DNA from: Glycocaulis sp051859565
Lineage (GTDB): Bacteria > Pseudomonadota > Alphaproteobacteria > Caulobacterales > Maricaulaceae
Direction: 5' to 3'
DNA length: 64,000 nucleotides
NCBI RefSeq assembly: GCF_051859565.1
Contig: NZ_JBHYFK010000005.1
Location: 124,001 to 188,000, forward strand
Position 1 is the stretch's first letter, and the number at the start of each line of letters is the position of its first letter. Below the pieces are notes generated by a model. That model was not told where the DNA came from. It did no database searches and saw only the letters and a program-made list of their open reading frames with translations. The translations under genes were made by a program, and so were the position numbers. This document shows positions 51,640-59,964 of the stretch, in pieces.

Positions 51640-53191
51640 GAATCACGAACGCGCCCTGATTGTCGATTTCGGCAGTCAGGTGACACAGCTTATCGCACGG
51701 CGCCTGCGCGAGAGCGGCGTCTATTGCGAGGTCCATCCCTATAACCGCGCCAATGCGGATTTCGTGAAGGATTACGGCCCCAGGGCCATCATCCTGTCCG
51801 GCTCCCCGCATTCGACGAGCTGGGAGGACAGCCCGCGCGCTGACCCCTATCTCTTCGAGGCCGGCGTGCCGGTTCTGGGCATCTGCTATGGCGAGCAGAC
51901 CATGTGCGCGCAGCTCGGCGGGCGGGTAGAGACATCTGATCATCGCGAGTTTGGCCGCGCCGACATCCAGATCGTCGCGGAAAGCCCGCTCCTGAAGGGC
52001 CTCGGCGAGGTGGGTGATACCGAGCGCGTCTGGATGAGCCATGGCGACCGCGTGATGGCCGCGCCCGAGGGCTTCCATGTGATCGCCACCAGCCCCGGCG
52101 CCCCCTTTGCAGCCATCGCGGACGAGGCCCGGCGCTTTTATGGCGTGCAGTTCCACCCCGAAGTCGTCCACACGCCGCGCGGCGCGCTGCTCCTGAAGAA
52201 TTTCACGCACGAGATCGCCGGTATGAAGGGCGACTGGACCATGGCCGCCTTCAAGGATGAGGCGATTGCCCGCATCCGTGAGCAGGTGGGTTCCGGACGG
52301 GTGATTTGCGGGCTCTCAGGCGGGGTGGACTCCGCCGTTGCCGCCGTGCTGATCCACGAGGCGATTGGCGATCAGCTGGTGTGCGTCTTCGTCGATACCG
52401 GCCTGATGCGCCATGGCGAGGCCGAAGAGGTCGTCACCCTCTTCCGCGAGCATTACAATATCCCGCTGGTCGCCGCTGATGAGGGGGAACGCTTCCTCTC
52501 CGCGCTGGACGGCATCGACGACCCGGAAGCCAAGCGCAAGACCATCGGCAAGCTCTTCATCGATGTGTTCGAGGAGAAGGCAAAGCTCGCTGGCGGCGCC
52601 GATTTCCTGGCTCAGGGCACGCTCTATCCGGACGTGATCGAGAGCGTCAGCTTTGATGGCGGCCCGTCCGTCACCATCAAGTCGCACCATAATGTCGGCG
52701 GCCTGCCTGCGCGCATGAACATGAAGCTGGTGGAGCCGCTGCGCGAGCTCTTCAAGGACGAGGTGCGGGCGCTGGGCCGCGAGCTTGGCCTGCCTGAAGC
52801 CTTTGTTGGCCGTCATCCCTTCCCCGGTCCGGGCCTTGGCATCCGTATTCCGGGCGCCGTGACTAAGGAAAAGGCCGATATCCTGCGCGCCGCCGACCGC
52901 ATCTATATCGAGGAGATCAAGAAAGAGGGTCTCTACGACGTGATCTGGCAGGCCTTCGCGGTGCTGCTGCCCGTGCGCACCGTAGGCGTGATGGGCGATG
53001 AGCGCACCTATGACAGCGTGCTGGCCTTGCGCGCCGTCACATCCGTTGACGGCATGACGGCGGACTATTTCCCCTTCGATCACGACTTCCTGGGGCGCGT
53101 CGCCACGCGCATCATCAATGAAGTGCGCGGCGTCAACCGCGTAGTTTATGACGTGACCAGCAAACCACCGGGAACGATTGAGTGGGAGTAA
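51629..53191 (+). CDS. guaA: GMP synthase (glutamine-hydrolysing)
   Basis: A 520-residue GMP synthase. The amidotransferase domain has VDFGSQVTQLIARR, Cys86 in GICYGEQTM and FHPEVVHTPRG; the PP-loop is CGLSGGVDSAVAA, and the C-terminal dimerisation part holds FPGPGLGIRI and KPPGTIEWE, the standard ending. It converts XMP to GMP with glutamine and ATP. ATG at 51629 (MTTENHERALIVDFG) has GGAG 10 nt upstream and lies inside the 3' end of the toxin-like gene, so translation is probably coupled. Confidence 0.97.
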   Translation: MTTENHERALIVDFGSQVTQLIARRLRESGVYCEVHPYNRANADFVKDYGPRAIILSGSPHSTSWEDSPRADPYLFEAGVPVLGICYGEQTMCAQLGGRVETSDHREFGRADIQIVAESPLLKGLGEVGDTERVWMSHGDRVMAAPEGFHVIATSPGAPFAAIADEARRFYGVQFHPEVVHTPRGALLLKNFTHEIAGMKGDWTMAAFKDEAIARIREQVGSGRVICGLSGGVDSAVAAVLIHEAIGDQLVCVFVDTGLMRHGEAEEVVTLFREHYNIPLVAADEGERFLSALDGIDDPEAKRKTIGKLFIDVFEEKAKLAGGADFLAQGTLYPDVIESVSFDGGPSVTIKSHHNVGGLPARMNMKLVEPLRELFKDEVRALGRELGLPEAFVGRHPFPGPGLGIRIPGAVTKEKADILRAADRIYIEEIKKEGLYDVIWQAFAVLLPVRTVGVMGDERTYDSVLALRAVTSVDGMTADYFPFDHDFLGRVATRIINEVRGVNRVVYDVTSKPPGTIEWE

Positions 53192-53263
53192 TCTCCATAG
53201 CCTGACATGGCGGGCCGGGCAGGCTAGCTTTAGCCGTGATTCTTGAAGGGGCGCGTCGGGACG

Positions 53264-54046
53264 ATGGATTTCACACCGGGCATGGTCGATGCGCGGCTGC
53301 CCACGCCACTTTACCATCAGGTCTACCTGATACTGCGTGACAGGATACGCTGCGGCATACTGGCGTCCGGCGATGTTGTACCGGGCGAGCAGGAGCTGGC
53401 GCGCCTGATGAATGTGTCGCGCATCACTATCAAGCGCGCCCTTAACGAGCTGGCATCGGAAGGCCTCGTCAGTCGCCATCGCGGGCGGGGAACAGTTGTT
53501 GCCGCGCCGGGCTTCTCGCCCATGGTGAAAGGCTCGTTCGACAATCTCATCGAATCCCTGCGCCTGATGGGGCTGGAAACCCAGATCGAACTGGTCGAGC
53601 ACAGCTCGGTCAGCGCGAGCGAGGACGTGGCCGAGTCTCTTGCCCTGCCGGCCGGCGCGCCGGTGAAGCGCATCGTGCGCCTGCGCAAGCTGCAGGACGA
53701 GCCCTTCTCCCACCTCACCACCTATCTGCCGGACGCGATTGCCCGCAAGATCCCGGCCGAAGCGCTCGGCACTGAACCCATGCTCGTATTGCTGGAGAAA
53801 GCTGGAGCGGAGGTCTGCGAGGCGGAACAATGGATCACCGCCACCAGCGCGCAGATAGCCGTTGCGTCGGCGCTGGGCGTTCCGCCCGGCTCGCCGCTCT
53901 TGTGCATTGAGCGGATCATGCGTGACCGCGATGGCGTGCCTGTCCAGTTGATCACGGCCTATTATCGCTCCGACCGCTTTCAGTACCATCTGAAAACCCG
54001 CAGAAAGCGGGCCTCTGCCGACAGCGCCTGGAAGCAGGATGGCTAG
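53264..54046 (+). CDS. GntR/HutC-family regulator (UTRA domain)
   Basis: A 260-residue GntR regulator. The winged-helix domain is PLYHQVYLILRDRIRCGIL, PGEQELARLMNVSRITIKRA and LVSRHRGRGTVV. The effector-binding UTRA domain starts near residue 90 (DNLIESLRLMGLETQIELV) and ends with LITAYYRSDRFQYHL. It is a ligand-responsive repressor of the HutC type. It lies before the TonB receptor (206 bp) and peptide ABC genes on the same strand, which it probably controls. ATG at 53264 is preferred; a TTG at 53243 is also in frame. Confidence 0.88.
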   Translation: MDFTPGMVDARLPTPLYHQVYLILRDRIRCGILASGDVVPGEQELARLMNVSRITIKRALNELASEGLVSRHRGRGTVVAAPGFSPMVKGSFDNLIESLRLMGLETQIELVEHSSVSASEDVAESLALPAGAPVKRIVRLRKLQDEPFSHLTTYLPDAIARKIPAEALGTEPMLVLLEKAGAEVCEAEQWITATSAQIAVASALGVPPGSPLLCIERIMRDRDGVPVQLITAYYRSDRFQYHLKTRRKRASADSAWKQDG

Positions 54047-54068
54047 GACCGGCGCCCGAGCCGCCTGT

Positions 54069-54224
54069 ATGGTTTTGCGTACAATATACCATTTCCCGGC
54101 TCCTGCCTTTGAGAAGTGTGCCGCGCCCTTTGTGCAACAGGGTTTGTGCAATATGCTTGGCGTATCGGAATGATGACGTTGACAGAGCGTGCGGGGTTGG
54201 TGCAGCGTTACGTGGTATTATAAG
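54069..54224 (+). promoter_or_regulatory. Promoter and operator candidates of the TonB receptor gene
   Basis: The 206-bp gap holds an inverted repeat ATGGT (54069-54073) / ACCAT (54088-54092), the type of half-site GntR proteins use, and a promoter-like pair TTGGTG (54197-54202) - 16 nt - TATAAG (54219-54224) about 30 nt before the ATG. Confidence 0.35.
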
Positions 54225-54252
54225 CCATATAAGTTGGCAGAAGGGGAACTCC

Positions 54253-56427
54253 ATGCGCACCACTGCACTCACGACTACCGCCCTCATCGCTCTGGCGATG
54301 GCGGCACCGGCAATTGCACAGGATCAGGGTGAGCGGATTGCCCGCTCCGGTCCGCAGCTGGAAGTAATCACCATTACCGCCCGCAAGACCGAAGAGAACC
54401 TGCAGGAGGTTCCGATCGCGGTTTCGGCGTATACGGCGGCCGAGATTCAGCGTCGCGGCATCCGCAACGCGCAGGATCTCAGCTCGATCACGCCGGGCCT
54501 GAATGTGGAGCAGGACCAGGGGCGGCGCTTTGACCGTCCGGTGATCCGCGGCCAGTCGAACGTGCTGGGTGTACCCAATGCCGCGTCATTCATCGACGGT
54601 GTGTACATCCCCGACAGCCTGTTTGCCACCGAGCTCGCCTTTGTCGACCAGATCGAGGTTATCAAGGGGCCGCAATCCGCGCTCTATGGCCGCCAGACCT
54701 TCTCCGGCGCCATCAGCTACACCACCCGCGAGCCGTCTGACGTCTTTGAAGGGCAGCTGCGCGTGACCGCTGCCGAGCATGACGAGTACAATTTCCTTGG
54801 CAGCATCAGCGGCCCGATTGTTGATGGCGTGCTGAGCGGTCAGCTCGCGCTCAACTACTACACCTATGGCGGTGAGTACCGGAACAACGCCGTCGGCGAT
54901 CCGAGCTTTGGCCGCAGGATTGGCCAGGAGGAGACGCGCGGTATTTCCGGCGGTCTGCGTTTCACGCCGAGCGACAATCTCAGCTTCACCCTGCGCGCCA
55001 CCTACGCGGAGAATGATGACGGCCACGAGGTCATGGTGCTCCAGCGTGCATCGAACAATAACTGCTTCCTGTCCACGGCCAGCCGCTATTACTGCGGCGC
55101 GATCAATGTCGGCCCGGAAGACATCACGCTCAACCTTGATGCGGTCGGCGGCGGCGGTGTCTCGCGCGAGACCACCCGCATCAGCCTGATTTCGGAATAC
55201 GATTTCGAGAACGGCTTCACGCTGACTTCGATCAGCGGGTACAATAACTCCTACGAGTCCCGTAAAGCCGATCTCGACTTCCTGCCGATTGCCGCGCTGG
55301 GCGGTTCGCTGCACGTCGATGACCGGATCGATATCGAGAGCTTCTCGCAGGAATTGCGTATCGCCTCACCCGTGGACCGGCGTTTCAGCTGGCTTGCCGG
55401 TGTCTATTACTACAATGGAGACACCTGGAACGGGCGTTACCGTTTCGCGACGGACGCGCTGCAGGATAACGGCGTGGTGGGCGTAACCAACTATGCTGCC
55501 TTCGCCCTCGCCCGGTTCGACTTCACAGACCGGCTGACGGGTACCGCAGAGGTGCGCATCGCCGAGGAAGAGCTGACGCTGACGGGCAGCGCGGCGAACT
55601 TCGATCTCAGCGCCACCTATCGCAGCACCAATCCGCGCTTCACACTGGCCTATCAGGCCAATGACTTCACGATGCTCTACGCATCGGCGGCCCGCGGTAA
55701 CAAGCCCGGCGGCTTTAACGCCGATGTGCGCCTCGCGCCCGACCAGCTGTCCTACGGCGAGGAAAGCGCCTGGAATTACGAGATCGGCATCAAGAGCGAT
55801 CTGTTTGACCAGCGTGTCCGCCTCAATGCGGCAGCGTTCTTTATTGACTGGACCAACCAGCAGCTGACCCAGAGCACGGTTGTGGCGGTCGGTGGTACGG
55901 CTCCGTTCATCCGCAATGTCGGTGAGCTGGAAGTGCGCGGCTTCGAGGTCGAAGGCGAGTTCCAGGTCACGGACAACTGGCGTCTGCGTGGCACGTATTC
56001 CTATGCGGAATCCGAATATACGAATGCGTTCGACCCTGACCACAACACGCTGACGGGCAATGGTGACATTACCGGCAACACTGCGCCGAATGCACCGCGC
56101 ACGCAGTTCTCGGTGGGCACGCATATCTGGTGGCCGATGTTCAACGACTCGCGCGGCTTCTTCGATGCGACCTATGCGTATCGTGGCCGCAAGTTTGCTC
56201 AGGTCAGCAACTTGGCTTGGGTCGATGCGCGTGATGTTGCCAACGCCCAGCTGGGCTGGGAGCTAAACCAGCACCGCGTGATCCTGTTCGGGCGCAACCT
56301 GTTCGACAATATCGAGCCGCTCGGCGTCACGCGCTATGTCGATTTCGGCGACTCAAACCGCCGGGGCTTCCTGGGCACGTTGCCGCGTGGACGTCAGTTC
56401 GGCATCACCTACGAGATGACGTTCTGA
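54253..56427 (+). CDS. TonB-dependent receptor
   Basis: A 724-residue outer-membrane receptor. Signal peptide MRTTALTTTALIALAMAAPAIA is followed by a TonB-box region LEVITITARKTEENLQEVPIA, divided here at the arginine; the plug has RPVIRGQSN, VYIPDSLFATELAFVDQIEVIKGPQSALYG; the 22-strand barrel follows and ends GRQFGITYEMTF with a terminal Phe. It imports a scarce ligand across the outer membrane with energy from TonB. The ligand cannot be read from sequence; a link to the downstream peptide ABC importer suggests a peptide or similar compound. Confidence 0.95.
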   Translation: MRTTALTTTALIALAMAAPAIAQDQGERIARSGPQLEVITITARKTEENLQEVPIAVSAYTAAEIQRRGIRNAQDLSSITPGLNVEQDQGRRFDRPVIRGQSNVLGVPNAASFIDGVYIPDSLFATELAFVDQIEVIKGPQSALYGRQTFSGAISYTTREPSDVFEGQLRVTAAEHDEYNFLGSISGPIVDGVLSGQLALNYYTYGGEYRNNAVGDPSFGRRIGQEETRGISGGLRFTPSDNLSFTLRATYAENDDGHEVMVLQRASNNNCFLSTASRYYCGAINVGPEDITLNLDAVGGGGVSRETTRISLISEYDFENGFTLTSISGYNNSYESRKADLDFLPIAALGGSLHVDDRIDIESFSQELRIASPVDRRFSWLAGVYYYNGDTWNGRYRFATDALQDNGVVGVTNYAAFALARFDFTDRLTGTAEVRIAEEELTLTGSAANFDLSATYRSTNPRFTLAYQANDFTMLYASAARGNKPGGFNADVRLAPDQLSYGEESAWNYEIGIKSDLFDQRVRLNAAAFFIDWTNQQLTQSTVVAVGGTAPFIRNVGELEVRGFEVEGEFQVTDNWRLRGTYSYAESEYTNAFDPDHNTLTGNGDITGNTAPNAPRTQFSVGTHIWWPMFNDSRGFFDATYAYRGRKFAQVSNLAWVDARDVANAQLGWELNQHRVILFGRNLFDNIEPLGVTRYVDFGDSNRRGFLGTLPRGRQFGITYEMTF

Positions 56428-56482
56428 TAGGTTAGCATCGAGATCCGTCTCGCGTTCGCATTGAGGGCGCTTCCGGTGGATA

Positions 56483-56508
56483 GCCGGGAGCGCCCGAATG
56501 CTCCCGGC
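56483..56508 (+). terminator. Hairpin between receptor and ABC genes
   Basis: GCCGGGAGC (56483-56491) pairs perfectly with GCTCCCGGC (56500-56508), 8-nt loop. The tail GCCCGTCTGTTGTTG is only partly T-rich, so it may be a weak terminator or attenuator that lowers expression of the ABC genes relative to the receptor. Confidence 0.45.
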
Positions 56509-56550
56509 GCCCGTCTGTTGTTGCGTAGCCGTAAGGAAGAGTTCAACCCC

Positions 56551-57474
56551 GTGTCTGCCCTTAGAGGACTGCGTGATCTGGCCTTCGTCCTGTTCGCGAC
56601 GATGACGGTGCTGTTCTTTCTGCTGCGCCTGACGGGCGATCCGGCGATCGTGCTGGCGGGCGAGGGGGCCTCGCCTGCGCAGGTAGAGGCGATCCGCGCC
56701 GAATATGGCTTCGATGAGCCGATCCTGATCCAGTATTTCATTTATGCCGGCAAGCTGCTGACCCTGGATTTCGGGGTGTCGCTGGCTGATGGCACACCGG
56801 CGCTCGAAAAGGCGCTCATCTCCTTTCCTGCCACCCTGTTTCTCGCCTTCATGGCGCTGGGGGTGAATCTGATGATCTCCCTGCCGACCGGGCTCTGGCT
56901 GGGACAGGCCCGCAAGGGCGTAGCGCGGCGTGGCGTGAGGGGGCTCATCACCGTGATGCAGGGCTTTCCCGGCTTCGTCATCGCGTTGTTGATGATCAAT
57001 ATTTTCGCCGTCGCGCTGGAATGGCTGCCGACGGTCGGCTTTGGCGGGCCGGCGACCTGGATACTGCCCACCCTGTCGGTGGTGTCCTTCCTGGCGCCCA
57101 AGCTGATCCGGGTGGTCGAGGCCAATACCTATGCGGCGCTGACCTCCAACTATGTGCGCACAGCCAAGGCGAGCGGCGCGCCAGACAATGTGATCCTGTG
57201 GCGGCATGTGGCGCCCAATGCGCTTCTGGGCGCTATCGCGCTGGTGGGGGCGGAGTTCGCCTTCATGCTGACCGGCCTGGTGGTGATTGAAACCATCTTC
57301 GCCTGGCCGGGCATTGGTTGGCTGCTGGTCCAGTCCACACTCAGCCTCGACTTTCCGGTGGTTCAGGCCGTTGTCTTCCTGATGGTGCTTGGTGTGTTTG
57401 CCACCAACGCTCTGGCAGAGCAGCTTCAGGCCACGCTGGATCCGCGCATTGGCAATGCCAGGGGGGCGGGGTGA
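56551..57474 (+). CDS. Peptide-type ABC transporter permease (DppB-like)
   Basis: A 307-residue permease of the oligopeptide/nickel class. It has the conserved start VLFFLLRLTGDPA, the GLWLGQARKG region, and the inner loop SNYVRTAKASGAPDNVILWRHVAPNAL, the EAA-type contact for the ATPase, followed by FAMLTGLVVIETIFAWPGIG with the family VxVExIFxxPGxG. The GTG at 56551 is taken as start because AAGGAAGAG precedes it. It is the first gene of five that overlap end to start. Confidence 0.9.
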   Translation: MSALRGLRDLAFVLFATMTVLFFLLRLTGDPAIVLAGEGASPAQVEAIRAEYGFDEPILIQYFIYAGKLLTLDFGVSLADGTPALEKALISFPATLFLAFMALGVNLMISLPTGLWLGQARKGVARRGVRGLITVMQGFPGFVIALLMINIFAVALEWLPTVGFGGPATWILPTLSVVSFLAPKLIRVVEANTYAALTSNYVRTAKASGAPDNVILWRHVAPNALLGAIALVGAEFAFMLTGLVVIETIFAWPGIGWLLVQSTLSLDFPVVQAVVFLMVLGVFATNALAEQLQATLDPRIGNARGAG

Positions 57475-58286
57475 TGGGCTCTCTGAAGCGCGTTCCGGCC
57501 TTAAGCATCCTTCTGGCGTTTGCGGCGCTGGTATGCCTCGTAATCATGGTGTTTGGCGACGCGCTGTCCGGCCATGACCACCGTGAGATGAATCTGGATT
57601 TGCGTCTGGCTCCGCCGCTGACCGGCGGGCATCTGCTGGGTACGGACGAGCTGGGGCGCGATGTGCTGGCCCGCCTGCTTACGGGCTTGCGCTGGTCGGT
57701 TGCTACCGCGCTCAGCGCCACTTTGATCGCCTTTGTCATCGGTACTACGTTCGGGCTGGTGGCGGCCCGCGGACAGTCGGCGCTGGGCGGCGTCATGCGC
57801 CTGCTGACTACGTTTACACAAGCCTTCCCGCCCTTCGTGCTGGCGGTGACCGTGATCGCGGTCATGGGCGATGCCGGCTTCTTCTCCATAGTGCTGACGC
57901 TGGGGCTGGTGACATGGCCGGTTTTTTCCCGCGTGGTCTACGCCGAGGCGCGCAGCCTGTTCGAGCGCGAGCATGTGCTGGCCGCCGAAATGACGGGGAT
58001 GCCCGCCATCCGCCTCTTCGTGCGCCATGTCCTGCCCGGCCTTATCCCGAGCCTGTCAGTTCTCGTGGTGTTTCACTTCGCTGACATGATCGTGGCCGAG
58101 AGTGCGCTGTCCTTCCTGGGGATCGGCGCCCCGCTGGGGGCTGCGACCTGGGGCGCGATGCTGTCTGAAAGCCGGGGCTACATGCTGTCGGCGCCCTGGC
58201 TGACGCTCTCTCCGGCTCTGGCGATGGTGGCGATCATCGTCTGTGCGCATGCTCTGGGCCAGCATCTCAGGAATGCGAACCGATGA
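57474..58286 (+). CDS. Peptide-type ABC transporter permease (DppC-like)
   Basis: A 270-residue permease. HLLGTDELGRDVLARLLTGLRWS is the hallmark of the DppC group, followed by a six-helix core and the inner loop EARSLFEREHVLAAEMTGMP and VRHVLPGLIPSL; the C-terminal motif AESALSFLGIGAPLGAATWG is conserved. It pairs with the preceding permease. ATG at 57474 overlaps the preceding stop by 1 nt; a GTG one codon earlier is also in frame. The stop overlaps the first ATPase by ATGA. Confidence 0.9.
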   Translation: MGSLKRVPALSILLAFAALVCLVIMVFGDALSGHDHREMNLDLRLAPPLTGGHLLGTDELGRDVLARLLTGLRWSVATALSATLIAFVIGTTFGLVAARGQSALGGVMRLLTTFTQAFPPFVLAVTVIAVMGDAGFFSIVLTLGLVTWPVFSRVVYAEARSLFEREHVLAAEMTGMPAIRLFVRHVLPGLIPSLSVLVVFHFADMIVAESALSFLGIGAPLGAATWGAMLSESRGYMLSAPWLTLSPALAMVAIIVCAHALGQHLRNANR

Positions 58287-59080
58287 GCCAGATTGCCTCA
58301 TCCGCGCCGCCCTCGCTCGGCGTCAACGGCCTGCGCATCAGTGCAGGTGACACCGTTCTGGTGCCCGGTCTCTCGCTGACGATTGGTCGGGGCGAGATAT
58401 TGGGCATGGTCGGCGCGTCCGGTTCCGGCAAGACGATATCGGCCTTCTCCCTTGCCCGGCTGCTGCCCGAGGCGCTCACTCAGTCCGGCGAGATCAGCCT
58501 TGAAGGCGAGCGCATCGACCTTCTGTCCGAAGCGCAGATGCGCAAGGTCCGCGGCGGACGCATCGGCATGGTGTTTCAGGACCCGCTATCCTCTTTCAAC
58601 CCGCTGCGTACCGTGGGTTCGATACTGGTTGAATCAATCTGCCGGCATCAGGGCCTGTCCGCCAGTCAGGCGCGCGAACTCGCCATCGAGACGCTGGCCA
58701 CGATGCGGCTTCCCGGACGCACTGCGTCAGTGGATGCCTATCCGCACATGCTGTCGGGCGGCCAGCGCCAACGTGCCATGATCGGGCTGGCGCTCGTCAA
58801 CCAGCCAGCCCTGATTATCGCCGATGAGCCGACGACAGCCCTCGATCCTACTATCCAGCTGCAGATACTGGCCCTGCTGCGCCATCAGGCTTCAAGTGCG
58901 GCCTGCCTGTTCATCACCCATGATATTGGCGCTGCATCGGCCATCTGTGACCGGCTGGCCGTGATGAATGAAGGCGTGATCGTGGAGGAGGGGCCAACCG
59001 ATCAGCTGCTCTCCTCGCCCGTTCATCCATTCACCCGCGAGCTGCTCTCGCATGCCCCGGGAGGCGCGCGCTTCCGATGA
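58283..59080 (+). CDS. Peptide-type ABC transporter ATPase (DppD-like)
   Basis: A 265-residue ABC ATPase: Walker A GASGSGKTIS, Q-loop FQDPLSSFNPLRTVG, signature LSGGQRQRAM, Walker B LIIADEPTTALD, switch His in LFITHD. The C-terminal VHPFTRELLSHAP is typical of the oligopeptide subgroup. Its products would power the two permeases. ATGA overlaps at both ends. Confidence 0.92.
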   Translation: MSQIASSAPPSLGVNGLRISAGDTVLVPGLSLTIGRGEILGMVGASGSGKTISAFSLARLLPEALTQSGEISLEGERIDLLSEAQMRKVRGGRIGMVFQDPLSSFNPLRTVGSILVESICRHQGLSASQARELAIETLATMRLPGRTASVDAYPHMLSGGQRQRAMIGLALVNQPALIIADEPTTALDPTIQLQILALLRHQASSAACLFITHDIGAASAICDRLAVMNEGVIVEEGPTDQLLSSPVHPFTRELLSHAPGGARFR

Positions 59081-59964
59081 GCACTCCCTTGCTTCAGATA
59101 CGTGATCTGGTGATCGACTACGGAAAGGGCGAGAGCCGTTTCCGGGCCCTGCATGGCTGCTCGTTCGACCTTGAACCGGGGCAGGTCATGGCGGTGGTGG
59201 GCGAGTCCGGATCGGGAAAATCCTCGCTCGTCCGAGCGGTGGCCGGACTGGTGGCCCCTGCATCCGGCGAGCTGCTGCTGGACGGGCAGGCGCTGCCACC
59301 CTTGCGCAAGCGTCCCCCAGAGACGCGGCGTATCATCCAGATGGTCTTTCAGGACCCCGGCGCCAGCCTCAACCCGCTGCACCGCGTCCATGCCATTATC
59401 GAGGAACCCCTGTTGGTCACGGGCTATGGCGATGCGGCGCGCCGTGCGGTCCGCGTGGCCGAGCTGATGGAGATGACCCAGCTTTCCACTGACCTTGCCC
59501 GCCGCCGGCCACGCGAATTGTCGGGCGGGCAGAAGCAGCGCGTGGCGATTGCCCGCGCTCTGGCCATGGAGCCGCGTCTTCTGATCGCCGACGAAGCGCT
59601 CTCGGCGCTGGACTTCACGACGCAGGACCATGTCTCGCGCCTCCTGTCGGACCTGCGCCGCGATCTGAACCTTGCCATGCTGTTTGTCTCGCACGACATG
59701 CGCAGCGTGCGGCGCATGGCCGATGATGTATGCGTCATCGAAAAGGGCCATGTGGTCGAACAGGGGGCGGTGAGCGACGTCCTCTACAATCCAAAATCGG
59801 CCTATACGCGGCTTTTGCTCGCGGCGGCTCTCAATCCGCGCGCCGCGCTGTCCGATCCGCGCCTTGCCGAGGCGCTGGAGAACGGAGAAGCGGTATCGGA
59901 GGAGGCGCTCAAAGGCGTGATGGATATCATCCGGGGCGGCGCGCTGATGGGAGATGCACGATGA
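59077..59964 (+). CDS. Peptide-type ABC transporter ATPase (DppF-like)
   Basis: A 295-residue ABC ATPase: Walker A GESGSGKSSLVRA, FQDPGASLNPLHRVH, signature LSGGQKQRVAIARAL, Walker B LLIADEALSALD, with SHDMRSVRRMADDVCVIEKG. The C-terminal YTRLLLAAALNP fits the oligopeptide class, with a longer tail (VSEEALKGVMDIIRGG). It forms a heterodimer with the preceding ATPase. ATGA overlaps on both sides. Confidence 0.92.
   Translation: MSTPLLQIRDLVIDYGKGESRFRALHGCSFDLEPGQVMAVVGESGSGKSSLVRAVAGLVAPASGELLLDGQALPPLRKRPPETRRIIQMVFQDPGASLNPLHRVHAIIEEPLLVTGYGDAARRAVRVAELMEMTQLSTDLARRRPRELSGGQKQRVAIARALAMEPRLLIADEALSALDFTTQDHVSRLLSDLRRDLNLAMLFVSHDMRSVRRMADDVCVIEKGHVVEQGAVSDVLYNPKSAYTRLLLAAALNPRAALSDPRLAEALENGEAVSEEALKGVMDIIRGGALMGDAR

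Noticed and set aside
52316..54151. Long minus-strand frame spanning guaA and the GntR gene
   Set aside because: It runs across two well-supported genes and their gap; no motif or start context.
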